Part shown: one piece after another, positions 1 to 11,209 of the stretch
Numbering within the stretch: position 1 is the first letter of the stretch
Layout of the letters: each line of letters begins with the position of its first letter
From: Deroplatys truncata
Lineage: Eukaryota; Arthropoda; Insecta; Mantodea; Mantidae
Direction of reading: 5' to 3'
DNA: 64,000 nt
Assembly: GCA_030765065.1 (NCBI GenBank)
Contig: CM060977.1
Location: 125,616,295 to 125,680,294, forward strand
Translations under genes and position numbers: made by a program
The notes under the pieces: generated by a model
The model's database searches: none
Told to the model about the DNA's origin: nothing
Seen by the model: the letters and a program-made list of their open reading frames with translations, nothing else

Positions 1-580
1 CTGATGATCTTTCAAAAATCTCGCTGAAGAGCGCCGAAAAAGTTAGAGTCTGCATTCCAAAAGAGACTGCCACCCGAGTTCCTCTTTATGAAACAAAGAC
101 ATCGGTGACATAATTATCCTCAATGTACCCTTCCAAATCACAAGGAAAGCAATAAACCAGATCCATGTACTACTGCTAACCCACTAAAACTTGAAGACAT
201 CTGAAGCAGTGTTGAAGGTTATATTAGCAAAGTTCATTACTGTTCCTCTCTGACGAATGTTTGTGTTTGTGATGCAAGACATTTAAGTCTCATTACGCCA
301 TACATTTTAACGCGATGTGACTGCAATTAAAAGATACCTAGAGAGTACTTCAGGAGCACCGCATCCTCTCTCAATTTTAAACCCGGTGAACGGACTTTTA
401 GGAATGGAGCAACGTGGTAACGCCCGTTTGTCACCGTAGCGTTAGCTGTCCATTTAATATTCTCTAAAGTAGTATATTTCAAACAAAAATGTACTGAAGT
501 GTTATTATTTCCTCTAAAGCGGTTTAACAACTGATGGTAATAAAAGTAAAAGGGCTATGTCCACATGACCTTAATCCATT
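1..580. other. unassigned intergenic DNA
   Basis: I see no convincing gene, RNA or repeat here. Short open frames occur on the minus strand, but their composition is low-complexity and they match no family I know. The stretch ends where the LTR copy begins at its TGAGGCAG start. Confidence 0.5.
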
Positions 581-1551
581 TGAGGCAGTATTTTTAATAC
601 TTGAATAATTTTAATTAAATTATATAATACGTAAATTCAATAACAGCCCGCCTTGAAGCAATATGTATGTAATAATTTATAAAAATGTATCTAACAGTCA
701 TTGCATATGCTTATTTTTATTGTAAACATGTTCAATAATGTTATGTGAATGCATTAGGTAATTTAATAATGCAAGAGCTGTGAGAAAAATCTGATGTGTT
801 ACACTCACATGACTTTCTCTACTCTTGTACAAATTATTTTTACAAACGCTTATTCTCCATCTACTTGGTGTTAATCGAGATAAACATTTGCAGACTCTAT
901 CTTATTGCTAATTTTCTTGTAGATGTAAGGGGAAAATATATTTACAAGGGCAATATAGAAAAACAGTAGCCTTTAAGCACATACATATCTCTTAATAGCT
1001 GGTTGCTAGGTGCAGCACTATTCCCTTTGGCACAGATTATAATTCTTTGCATATCCAAGACAAAAAAAAATGAATAACGAATTCCCATTTGAGAAAATAA
1101 GTATTGAAAAAGTTGAGGGAATAACAAGTAATATCTCGAAAATGGTTCACTCAACAAAAAAATATATATGACATAAATTGTGTATTTTAACGCGATCTAC
1201 ATTTTTTGTGTAGTAAAATTTTGTCTATCTCTTATGGTTTACCAGTTATGCAAAAGTCGTTCACAATAAAGAATACTTTTGGAGACATTCCCAGGAAATT
1301 CAAGATATGCATTTTATTTGTCATAAAAATATCTTAAACATATGATATTTTAATCAAAATCGTTGAGTCATTTTTGAGAAAATTAAAATTTTCGAAAAAT
1401 GTTCCATGTAAAGGGTACTCTGGTGTGGGGGGATTTTCTTGAAAACCTTCGTGTCGCATCTCTGGAAGATACTGAACCTAAATACCAAGTTTAGTGTTTA
1501 TCCGACTGTTCGTTTCTGAGTTATGCTGTTCACAGACACACAGACACACAG

Positions 1552-1592
<41 letters not shown>

Positions 1593-2412
1593 CACACACA
1601 CAAGGACATGTTTCCAAAAATGCTTTTTTTGGATTCAGGGGGTCTCAAAACATGTATTTCCGGTGAAATCTCGGTATCGAATTTTTGGGTGGAATACAAT
1701 ACTTCCCCTACTTACTATACGAAGCAGAGAAAGTAAAAATAAGTTTAAGTTGCTACAATGAGGTAACCTTGAGGCAATAATGAGTTTGAGAGTTTTAATG
1801 CTACTAGTCATGATTACGGCAGCGATAATGTAAATTCTGTGACAGTTTAAAAGTAGCCAATCAACAGCCAGAAAAAGCTTTAATAAAATGCAGGTATTCT
1901 ATTGGACTAGGATTAGCCAATCAGAGACTTGAAATACAAAAGTTTACGGGCTTGAACGTTTGAAATCTTTCAGTTGCTGGCAGACCTTGGTAGTGACCGG
2001 ATGGAAGATGTGTTCTCTAAAGAAATATTACGTATTTGTGTGTAACGAAAATTAAGTATACGCATTAACAAAGTGCAAGTTTTAAATTAAAGGATCTCAC
2101 AGCTCTTAATATCAGTGTAGTGCTATTTAATTTGTGCCAAGGATTAATAAAAGAAGTGAATTTAAACTTAAAATCTGTGTAAGCCTACATTCTTGTCGCA
2201 CCACGCCCTGATTAAGAGAAACGTGTCTCTACAAACATTACTGACGCAGCCGAGGCAAAACATAAACATAAATACTATCTATAGAAGCAGTTTAATAACA
2301 AAGTTAATAAATTTTTTTTTTAAAAACTTGGAGCGTAACAACAAAAATACATAATCTTAAAAATCAGCTGCTCTTACGTAGTAGTATATCACGTAACAAA
2401 TAATCCACTTCA
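581..2412 (+). mobile_element. LTR of retrotransposon family L, copy 1, split by a family A insertion
   Basis: The copy begins with TGAGGCAGTATTTTTAA and ends near CCACTTCA, so it fits the TG...CA form of an LTR. Two CCAAT-type boxes (AGCCAATCA) lie near 1856 and 1917. AATAAAA-type polyadenylation signals occur near 2150, and a conserved GACGCAGCCGAGGC block lies near 2243. The same blocks recur in five other copies in this window. A family A element occupies 790-1739, so the LTR proper is about 0.9 kb. Downstream, 2413-2545 has the look of a primer-binding/leader region. No coding interior was recognised. It is an old, broken fossil, older than the A insertion it carries. Confidence 0.65.
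790..1739 (+). mobile_element. family A element, copy A1, nested in LTR copy 1
   Basis: Family A is a non-autonomous repeat of about 0.85-0.95 kb with 15 copies or fragments in this window. A typical copy starts with TCTGATGTGTTACACTCACA after an A-run, then ACTTTCTCTACT. Mid-element there are ACATTTTTTGTGTAGTAAAA and GGTTTACCAGTTATG blocks. A CAGACACA-type microsatellite follows, here about 1531-1602, and the copy ends with GTAGTAGAGAAAGTAA or a variant. ACTTTCTCTACT and AGTAGAGAAAGT form a 12-bp inverted repeat near the two ends. The flanks here (GAGCTGTGAGAA left, TAAGTT right) match the uninterrupted sequence in LTR copy 4 near 42130, so an empty site is available. No transposase is present. 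MITE-like or Helitron-like mobility is possible but unproven. Confidence 0.7.
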
Positions 2413-2545
2413 AAATTGACGTTCATACATGGAGCTGATTAAATAAATAAACTCCAAGACAATAACTACTTCAAGTTGGCTTTCCAAGCGTGTGGCTAAC
2501 AACAACAGAATAACTTCAAGTTGGCACCCATACGTGGGACATACC
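2405..2545 (+). mobile_element. LTR leader with PBS-like repeats
   Basis: Three spaced copies of a CTTCAAGTTGGC-type box occur here, near 2409, 2471 and 2515. They are followed by variants of CCCATACGTGGGAC. In retrotransposons a box like TTGGCnCCCAaACGTGGGGC just inside the 5' LTR is usually the tRNA primer-binding site, so I read this as a leader with a repeated or decayed PBS. The box recurs beside LTR copies 2 and 4. The exact tRNA is not identified. Confidence 0.4.
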
Positions 2546-2910
2546 TTCTTCACATTAGACCTCAGTAACTAAACTAAACAAGATACTTGTAATTTTAGTT
2601 TGTTCTAGAATGACAAGGTTAGCTCTTAGATAGCAACATTGGTTACTATACCTACTGAAATGAAAGTATCCACCTCGAGATTTCTAGCTAGATATGCATC
2701 TTACATACCGTGATTTCGTTTTGGAAACTGGTTTGTTGGGCTGAATAACGGTAAACTAACAATACTGTTAAGTTAAAGCAAGGCAGTGGATTCGTATTTT
2801 ATTTTACATCTTTATAGAATTAAGGATTCTCTATGTATTTTACTCGCTTTAACTCCTTCCTATCGTGACGGATCTGTTAGTGGATAACTCTTAGAACGAT
2901 ATGTGATGGA

Positions 2911-3305
2911 CAGTTAGCATTCTAGGTCTCATCACTGTAACCACCCGCTCCGTCACGTGTCACAGAGACCCTAGTGCATAGCTACCGGATCTTATGCTTC
3001 GTGCCGTGCAGATGGCATTAGGGCGCCGTCCAGTTCAGCTGTCGCTCTCATTTAGAAAAGCGGAGAGTTAGCCTTTTAGGTCTCATCCCCGTAACCACCT
3101 GCTTCGTGCCGTGCAGATGGCATTAGGGTGCCGTTCTGTCTAACCGCCGACCTCACACAGAAAGGTGGAGAGTTAACCTTCTAGGTCTCATCCTTGGAAT
3201 TGCCATCTTGCTTCGTCACGTGCCCACAGAGAGCCCAGCGCATGGCAGCCGGATCTTCTGATTCGTGCCGTGCAGATGGCGTTTGGGTGCCGTCCAGTCT
3301 AACTC
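2911..3305. repeat. degenerate tandem repeat, three units
   Basis: Three units begin near 2911, 3065 and 3170. They share GTTAGCnTTCTAGGTCTCATC, CGTAACCACC, GCTTCGTGCCGTGCAGATGG and CATTAGGGnGCCGT. Spacing is uneven (about 155 and 105 bp) because the middle unit lacks the CACAGAGACCC segment. GC content is above that of the flanks. No coding function is evident. It may be a minisatellite or an array derived from an old repeat. Confidence 0.6.
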
Positions 3306-3399
3306 CTTACATTGTGTGTGGATAAATAGCACAGCATTCGCTATTACCACTTATTTTTCATTTTACTATTGTTTTAGACTTAAGGTGGATCTTTGGGTC

Positions 3400-3530
3400 G
3401 TGGTAGTAAATATCCAATCTGGTATTTACCTTGGCACTGAGGGAAACCACGAAAAAACCTCAGACAGATTGGTCGGCCCACGGGATTTGAACCCGGGACC
3501 TCCCGAATGCGTAAGGATTCTCTCTTCCAC
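3400..3530 (-). mobile_element. SINE fragment with tRNA-like head
   Basis: On the minus strand, CCCGGGTTCAAATCCCG at about 3481-3497 is a good pol III B box. It is followed by the TTTTTTCGTGGTTTCCCTCA body seen in the family D SINEs. The 5' part of the head and the tail are missing or unrecognisable. Confidence 0.45.
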
Positions 3531-3558
3531 TGTTACTTAAACATAATTTGTAGAAAAA

Positions 3559-4092
3559 TTAAAGGGAGTCGAAATTCCCTATCTTGTCAATGTTAATTGA
3601 TGATCCATTATCTAGCAAACCATTTAAGATAATTAGCTGAAGTTTTTAGCCATGTTCAGCAATATCCTTAAAGTTAATTGAAAAAAAAGTAATCAATGTG
3701 TCTTTACCAGAGAAGCTATGATTTTTTAAATATAAGGTCTAACATTTTATTAAAAATAATAGCCTCTAAATTTAAAAAAAATGTTTTACAAAAGCAATTT
3801 TCATTAAAATAAAACTTATTTAGCTGCAAATGTGTGGCAAAAATTTCACCTTTTTGTACCAATAACTTTCAGAGATAATGGGGTATTTGTATAAAAATTC
3901 TTCAGAAATTTCTGTTAAACAAGATGAGAGAGCCTAAGAACTATGCGCAGCATTATTTTCAATAATATTTTTAAACTGTTTACGATTACCGTACGTCTAT
4001 GAAGATTATATCAAAATGAGCGGATGATTCGAAGTATCATATGCAATTAAAACCTGAAAATGGGAGGAAAATGCCATTTCGACTCCCCTTAA
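3559..4092. mobile_element. MITE with TTAA target duplication (534 bp)
   Basis: The left end reads TTAAAGGGAGTCGAAAT. The right end, inverted, reads TTAAGGGGAGTCGAAAT. They are near-perfect terminal inverted repeats lying directly against TTAA at 3559-3562 and 4089-4092. The interior is AT-rich without a transposase. TTAA duplication is the signature of piggyBac-type cut-and-paste elements, so this is probably a non-autonomous piggyBac-like MITE. The superfamily call rests only on the target site. Confidence 0.6.
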
Positions 4093-6207
4093 AGAGTGTC
4101 AAGTGTTTGTTACTGATTACAAAGCTCTCTTCCAATAATTTCCTCGACTACCGTTTCCTTCTCCTAGCCTTGCTCGGCGAAATAGTTTCTGTATCATTTC
4201 CTACGTCACTTACTGTTCGAAACTTGCGTAAATATAGGTATAATAGAACAAACAGAGCCACAAACTTCACAAACGACATTTTCCTAATCAAACAATCACC
4301 TGAATGACGAACAAATTTGAAATCACATGGCATCTGACTTAATTGTGTTCGGTCAATATGACAAGAGCCAAGGAGATTGACTTGTTTGGAACTAACACCG
4401 ATTTTATATCCTTAATTTCAGAAACGTTTTTTTTTTCTTTCTTTCTTTTTTCGATACGAATATCCATAGACTGATTATCAAGGGAGATTGTCCACGAGAC
4501 TTGTAGCACAGAATTATGATAGGTACAAAGCAATATACCTAAAATACAGCCGGTAGCCCTCAAAAAGGAAGTAAAACTTAAGAAAACATTTATATTGCGC
4601 GGTGAAGATACTCTCTTGCAACGCTGTGTTTATTACAGAACACGATACGCCAATTCAGATTTTTTAAAATAATGATTCATTTAAAATAATAAAACAGATA
4701 ATCGTGCAAAAACAATATGGAATACACATGTTTAAATAATATAAATTTCGAAAATAGAACTATTCCTCGATTCTGTAATAACACATTACCCACACTCATT
4801 AAGTATTTACTATTTTCCGCGAGTCTTTTTCGATCCATTTCCCGCTCATGTTGCCATATCGGAAAGTTGAATTTCCCGCATTAGTGCTGGTAACCTAACC
4901 TACCTGCGTGATAATTTTGTCTATATTACTGCACCTATGTGCATGAACAATATTAAATTCTCTAACCTTTGACGTATTTGCTATTGCAGGTATGGAATAT
5001 AATAATTTTAGATGAATTTTACCATTTAAATCTTAACCTGTGTATTTACTTCCTTTTTATTTGTTAATATTTACTTACGAATTAATGCATGTGGCAGCTA
5101 AGTATGAGCTGCAAGTTATTAACATTTTTAAGGTCAGCAAACACGCGTGGATAATCAATCGCCAGTTCGCCATCAAGTTGGTAACCTTGCTACTAGAACC
5201 AATGTTCGACATCTGTGAATAATTAATTACTCACTAAAGTAGAAAAATAGTATGCAATACACATGCGTTATGTGCATGTCGATTTCGTCTCGTATTTTCA
5301 AACTCCGCTTCGTACCAATGTACTATTATGTGTGTTGCCATTGACCCATAATTTGTTCAATGCTTTAAATTTCGTTACCGTTCTCATCGACCACTCTCGT
5401 TCCCTCCTGTAATGAATAGCATTAACCTCCAACTAGACCGCCTCTTGTTTCGTAATGAAGATGTTAGTTTTGTTTCAGACCCTTCAAGTGCTAGGGATAC
5501 CCATCTGTGAAAAAAAGAAAAGAAAAAAAAACCAAAATTGCCAAAATTCGTAAATATGGATTTTAGTGCTCTCAAACACTACACATCTGTTACTTCAGGT
5601 TCATATAGGTTTTATAGCTGTAGGACTTTCTAAAACATGTTATAGAATGATTTAAATGTCTGTCTAAAAGCCGAAATTCCCATTGAATTGTAGTAAAATA
5701 CGATAAGTTTTACTTTATACAAGTGAACAAAAACATTCAAGAGAGTCCGAAATCTTTTAGTGGCAGAGAGACAGAAATGATTAAGTAAGCTTGTGTATGC
5801 ACCACATGCTTTTTAAGCAACATCAAGTTAGAAACAGTGTTATTTTAGTGTTATAATTTTAAATTCGCTTTTCTCGGGTTTTCATTTCTTGGCACATTCT
5901 CATTTTCAAAATATTCCACACGATGCTGTTTTCGGTATAAATAATTACATTTTTATACTTCCTTGAATAAAGGATAAAAATGACGAGATGAATTTTTGTT
6001 AACATGCGTAGTTGTGATGTTACTGAACAATAAGTTCATATTGTATAGCTTTTCAGCCAAAAAGTTATTTTCTCAGAAATAATAGGACAATAAAATTCAT
6101 TTCTGCAATTTATTTATGTACTATTAAAGAGTTTAACCATAAAATATTAATTTTTTCACAAAAGAATTCCATGCTGTGGAGCAGTTTTTCAAAACAGTAG
6201 AAAAAAA
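4093..6207. other. unassigned intergenic DNA
   Basis: This AT-rich stretch has no recognised element. Open frames at 4041-4307 (+), 4339-4563 (-) and 5384-5575 (-) match nothing I know and look like chance frames. Confidence 0.45.
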
Positions 6208-7043
6208 TCTGAGGTATTGCACCCACATGACTTTCTCTACTCTTGTCAACTATTTTTACAAACGCTTATTCACCATCTACTTCATGTTAATCGAGATACT
6301 TTTGCAGAAACTATTTTATTGCTACTTTTCTTATAGGTGCGAGGAGAATATGGTAGTGTTTACGCGACAGTCAAATCTTTTAAGAGCTGGTTGCTATGTG
6401 GAACATTCCATTCTCTTTGCATGTCCAGAGCATAAATAAAAGTGAATAACGAATTCCCGTTTGAGAAAAACTATTGCAAAATTCAAACAACAAACAAGGA
6501 ATATCTCGGAAATGGTTCACTCGACAAAAAATGTATATAACAAAGTGTGTGTTTTAACGCGATCCACATTTTTTGTGTAGTAAAATTTTGTCTATCTCTT
6601 ACGGTTTACCAGTTATGTGAGTCATTCAGAACGCAGATGACTTTTGGAGACAATCCCAGAAATTGAGGATATACGTTTCATTTGCTTTGAAAATGTTTTA
6701 AACGTATGATATTTTAATCGAAATCGTTAGAGGTATTTTTGAGAAAATCAAAATTTTCGAAAAATGTATCATGTAAAAGGTAGTATGTGGTGGAAGGATT
6801 TTCTTGAAAATCTTCGTGTCGCATCCTTGGACGATACTAAATTCAAATACCAAGTTTGATATTTATCCGACTTTTCGTTTTTTAGTTATGCTGTTCACTG
6901 ACATAACACATATGGAGATGTTTCCAAAAATGCTTTCTTTAGATTCAGGGCACCTCAAAACATGTATTTCCGTTAAATTACTTATCAAATTTTTTGGTAG
7001 AATGCAACACTTCCCCTACTTACTGTACGTAGTAGAGAAAGTA
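6208..7043 (+). mobile_element. family A element, copy A2
   Basis: A full-length but diverged copy. The start is TCTGAGGTATTGCACCCACA, the inner block TTTTTTGTGTAGTAAAA lies near 6568, and the end is CGTAGTAGAGAAAGTAAT. The CAGACACA microsatellite is nearly gone (only TGACATAACACATATG), which shows that the microsatellite is not essential to the family. A-run on the left flank. Confidence 0.7.
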
Positions 7044-7784
7044 ATAATAAAAATGTTAATATATATGGAAGTAATTTAGAAATACGCATGAAATTTCGTC
7101 TACATATTATATATTAAACTCTCACTGCTGTATTAAGATTTCAAATGAATCATCCTGAAATTGTGGATTTTTTTAAATTTCACCTATGGGTATCACCTAT
7201 GGTTAAAATCGAAAATAAAAGTTTTTGGTTATGATCTTTCTTACGATTTCGAAAATTATGTTTAAATGTAGTACGATTAATCAGTGGCACTAGAGTTATG
7301 CTATACGTAAATGAGACTCAGTAGAAACAACCACATGAAAAATGATATATTTAAATACTTGAATTTTATGGTTGAGAATCGCGTACGTATGGTGTGTAGA
7401 TAGGTATCACAGTACCAAACAAACTGGTTTCAAGTTCAACAACACCGAAGTTGCACGCGCACTTTGCTTGAGGAAACAACACTCTTGAAGCACTTGCACT
7501 TAATCGAAACGAACGCGTGGCCGCTTCGCACACGTCGGCTACACTTTGAAGGGAGTCAGACAGTTGGCACCAAATCTCACGACTTGGCGCGTCGTCCCAC
7601 CTTGGACTAAATATCGTGACAACGCCCCACTCTCGCCTATTTATTTATGTTTAATGCTGACCTCCGTGCTCTAGGATGTAGGTTCGAGTAGCGGATCGGC
7701 AGTTTATACTTGAAATAGAATTACAAATGGGGAATTTTATAGAGAGTACCAAAAGATAGCAGGGAGAGTATAAACCGAAGTAGA
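7044..7784. other. unassigned DNA, possible old repeat
   Basis: From about 7400 to 7700 GC content rises and the sequence carries TTGGCACCAAATCTCACGAC on the plus strand. Its complement resembles a retroelement leader or LTR edge, but I found no partner copy and no ends. I leave it unnamed. Confidence 0.25.
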
Positions 7785-7900
7785 AGTTATATTTACATGC
7801 TCCTCTCTACCCACTCTTCTACAAAACTTATTCCTCTATTTACCTACTTCTTGTTAATCGAGATAAGCGTTTAAAGAAATAGTTTCACTGCATGCTTGGT
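7785..7900 (+). mobile_element. family A 5' fragment (A3)
   Basis: It retains the TACATGCTCCTCTCTAC start variant, the CTACAAAACTTATTCCTC block and TTAATCGAGATA, all aligned with the first 110 bp of other A copies. The rest is absent. Confidence 0.5.
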
Positions 7901-8092
7901 TATCGCTATACTGTCGTGCATAAAAGTGGCCCAATCCCTCAGATCGCCATAGTGTTTTTCTCTCCGTAAGGTTTCCAGCTTCAGGTAACTAACTTTTGAC
8001 TCCGTCTGGGGTATCAGTTCTCTTTGTGAATGGTCTGAAAAACAAAATAAAATCTTGTGGCATAAAATCTAACTAATGAACGCCATTTATAA

Positions 8093-9040
8093 CACTAGTC
8101 TGCATGATATTGGGTGACTGAAAACTAAGAAGTGATTCTGACTCACTTTTTATGGTGATTTCATAACTGTTTTTAGTTTTTTTTTCTATCACGTGCAGTT
8201 TTTTCACAATTTCACTTCAAAAATATAGAGATATAAAGATATTGCTTCCGCCACTACCATAAAATTGGGCTTGCTGTAAGGGCTCTACCACAGGATGGAC
8301 CCTGCTTCAAGTACCTTTCCAACAAATTTCCCTTCATTACACAAGACAAATTAAAGGCTGGAATTTTTGTTGGTCCTCAAATAAAGAAATTCATGAAGGA
8401 TGACGATTTTGAGAAGACAATGAATGAGGGAGAAACAGAAGCATGGACCGCCTTCCGATCAGTTTCTGAAAACTTCTTAGGCAATAACAAACATCCTAAC
8501 TACAAGGCCATTGTCGAAACAATGTTGGAAAATTTCAAGAAGATGGGTTGTAACATGAGTGTAAAGGTGCATTTTCTACATTCACATATCGAATACTCTC
8601 TAGAAAATCTGGGACATTATAGTGAAGAGCAGGGTGGACATTTTCACCAAGATATTAAGGAAATGGAGAGGAGGTACCAGGGGAGATGGAATGAAACTAA
8701 AGTGGCCGACTGCTGTTGGATGTTGAGGAGGGACAGTCATCTTCAAGGATCTGCAAGGAAGTCAAAGAAGAGAAAGTTTGAAAAAAGTTGAAACACTTTG
8801 GCTTCTTGTTTTGTTAAAATGTAGTCATGAAATAAATCAGGGGAGTTCTTGAGAGTATTCTTAAAATGTTTCTTGAATAAAAACCTACCTTGTGGGAAAT
8901 GGTATTTGAATACTTTTCTACGCTCATTAGTAAAATTGCCAAAACATTACTTCTTATTTTGAGTAAAAACCTGACGTGATAGAAAAAAACGGAAGTTATT
9001 TCTGGAATCAGCATAAAACCGTGATTCAAGAACGCACAAG
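8093..9040 (+). mobile_element. unclassified ORF module bounded by inverted repeats, copy 1
   Basis: This block matches 58787-59733 in inverted orientation over about 0.95 kb. The reading frame encodes the C-terminal part of a protein family seen many times in insect gene predictions but without a known function. Within the module, a segment of about 48 bp at 8147-8195 recurs inverted at 8974-9018, around the word CTATCACGTG. A pyrimidine tract ending in CACGTGCAG at about 8189-8197 resembles a 3' splice site just before the coding block. The 3' homology continues about 250 bp past the stop. Both copies share the borders, so this looks like a unit that was copied. Superfamily unknown. Confidence 0.5.
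8307..8791 (+). pseudogene. hypothetical element-borne protein, C-terminal part
   Basis: The frame from about 8307 (FKYLSNKFPFITQDKLKAG) runs without a stop to TGA at 8789-8791. The first in-frame ATG of the track is at 8393, but homology begins earlier, so that ATG is not the true start. Recognisable family words are GIFVGPQIKKFM, AWTAFRSV, NFLGNNK, GCNMSVKVHFLHSH, LENLGHYSEEQG, HFHQDIKEMERRYQGRW and ADCCWMLRRD, ending in a basic KKRKFEKS tail. This pattern is widespread in arthropod 'uncharacterized' proteins and is often multi-copy. I know of no assigned enzyme activity. The conserved His, Asp and Cys residues hint at a folded domain but do not identify it. The part upstream of 8307 drifts out of frame, so this is probably a pseudogene. 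Confidence 0.55.
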
Positions 9041-9399
9041 GAAAGGTTAAACCAATTAGAAATAATTCGGCCTTCTAAAGGAAGGCGTGAAGAACATTTG
9101 CATGCCTGGTTAAATTGGACGAGAGCTACGACATTTACATATATGAGAGCTTTCACCAACGACATGGAGACGAAGGTTAAGTTATTGCTGCTATTAAACG
9201 GCAATAAGTAAACTGGCATTAAGAAAATGATAATGTAGTGTGAAAATATAAGGTTTAACTTGTAATTTTACCCTTCGGCAATTTGGCCATATCGACTTTT
9301 AGGGACGTAAAGCACCCTGCCAATCAAGTGGCTTCAGTTATCCTCGAAAAACATAGGTGGTCACACTGGTAGGGGGTGTGGCTAGATTTTGTTAGTACG

Positions 9400-9489
9400 A
9401 ACATAAACAGCTCCCTTCCATTATGGGTCACATTTTATGCACGAGAGCATATAAAGGGGACACAGTAGGCTGAATTGAGTCACGTCTTT
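9400..9489 (+). promoter_or_regulatory. possible TATA-type core promoter
   Basis: AGCATATAAAGGGGACACAG at about 9446-9465 has a strong TATA box. It is preceded by a GTAGGGGGTGTGGC motif near 9369. No exon follows, because family A copy A4 starts at 9496. It could be the truncated promoter of an older element or gene, or a chance match. Confidence 0.25.
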
Positions 9490-9495
9490 AAAAAA

Positions 9496-10329
9496 TCTGA
9501 TGCGTTGCATTCACATGACTTTCTCTACCCTCTATCGCTTATTGGTAGGTATACAAATTATTCTTATGAAAGTTTATTTTCCTATCTCCTTCATTATAAT
9601 CGAGATATGTAAAACTTTCCGGAAAAATCGGCAGTACAAATTTCGTTATAGATACAAAGGGAACAGCGTTAGTCAAATGCTTAAGAACAGGACGCTATAT
9701 ACTGACCATAAAATTCCACACTGTTTCCATGCAATCCGAAAAACAACTAAATCTCGACAAGAATTTATAGAATGACAAAAGTATTGAACAATGTGAACCA
9801 TTAATAATGGATGTCTCAAAAATGGCTTGTGCCACTTATAAAGTTATTTGAAATAAATTGTGTGTTTTAAAGAATCTATATTTTTTGTGTAGTACGTTTT
9901 TGTCTATAGCTCAACGTTTATCAACCATACAAGATTATATGAAATCTTGTTCGAATGAAGAGGACTTCACATGCTGTTCCCAGAAAATCCAAATCTAATT
10001 TTCATATTATAGCATTTCAATCAAAACATCAGAGCCATTTTTCAGAAAATTAAATAATCTCGAAAAATCTTCCATACAAAGGGTAGTTTGGGGGGATTTT
10101 CTTGAAAACCTTATGTCGCATCTTTCAAAGATACTGAACTTAAATACCAATGTTGGTACTTATCTGACTTTTCGTTCTTGAGTTATGCTGTTCACAGACC
10201 CAAGGACACACACGCGAATCTTTTTCTAAAAATGCCTTTTTTGGATCCAAGGGGCTCAAAATATACATTTACTGAAATCTCGATATTGAACTTCTCTACC
10301 TCCTATGTACCTATGTAGTAGAGAAAGAA
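9496..10329 (+). mobile_element. family A element, copy A4 (second subfamily)
   Basis: It starts TCTGATGCGTTGCATTCACA and ends TATGTAGTAGAGAAAGAAAA. It belongs with A12 and A15 in a subfamily marked by AAACTTTCCGGAAA, AAAGGGAACAGCG and CAAATGCTTAAGAAC. The microsatellite is reduced to ACAGACCCAAGGACACACAC. Copy A5 follows at once, separated only by an A-run. Confidence 0.65.
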
Positions 10330-10337
10330 AAAAAAAA

Positions 10338-11209
10338 TCTGATGTGTTACACTCACATGACTTTCTCTACTCTTGTACAAACTATTTTTACAAACGCTTA
10401 ATCTCCATATGCTTCATGTTAATGGAGATATCAAGATGTCAATCTTATTGATAATTTTCTTGTAGATGCAAGGGGAATATGGTAAGTTTTAAGCGATAGT
10501 CAAATATTTTAACGCTGGTTGCTATGTGGCGCATTCCATTCTCTTTGCATGTCCAGGACATAAAAAAAATGAATAACGAATTTGAGAAAAAGTATAAGTA
10601 TTGGAAAATTTAAGGGAATAACAAGCAATATCTCGCAAACGGTTCACTCAACAAAAGAAATGTATATGACATAAATTGTGTATTTTAACGCGATCTACAT
10701 TTTTTGTGTAGTAAAATTTTGTCTATCTCTTATGGTTTACCAGTTATGAAAAAGTCGTTCATAATGAAGAATACTTTTGGAGACATTCCCAGAAAATTGG
10801 AGATATACATTTTATTTGTCATGACAATATCTTAAACATATGATATTTTAATCAAAATCGTTAGAGCCGTTTTTGAGAAAATTAAAATTTTCGAAAAATG
10901 TTCCATGTAAAGGGTAGTCTGGGGTGGGGGGATTTTCTTGAAAACCTTCGTGTCGCATCTCTGAAAGATACTGAACCTAAATACCAAGTTTGGTGTTTTT
11001 CCGACTCTTCGTTTTTGAGTTATGCTGTTCACAGACACACAGACACACAGACAGACACACAGACAGACACACACACGGACATGTTTCCAAAAATGCTTTT
11101 TTTGGATTCAGTGAGTCTCAAAACATGTATTTCCGGTGAAATCTCGGTATCGAAATTTTGGGTGGAATACAATACTTCCCCTACTTACTATACGTAGTAG
11201 AGAAAGTAA
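10338..11209 (+). mobile_element. family A element, copy A5
   Basis: A well-preserved copy abutting A4 in tandem across an A-run. It starts TCTGATGTGTTACACTCACA, has its CAGACACA array at about 11032-11074 and ends TACGTAGTAGAGAAAGTAAA. An open frame at 10898-11197 spans the array, but the frame is not kept in copy A14, so I do not treat it as a gene. Confidence 0.75.

Noticed and set aside
1531-1602. CA array as an independent microsatellite locus or a Cys/Val-rich protein on the minus strand
   Set aside because: The array sits at the same place in most family A copies, and the protein is only its translation.
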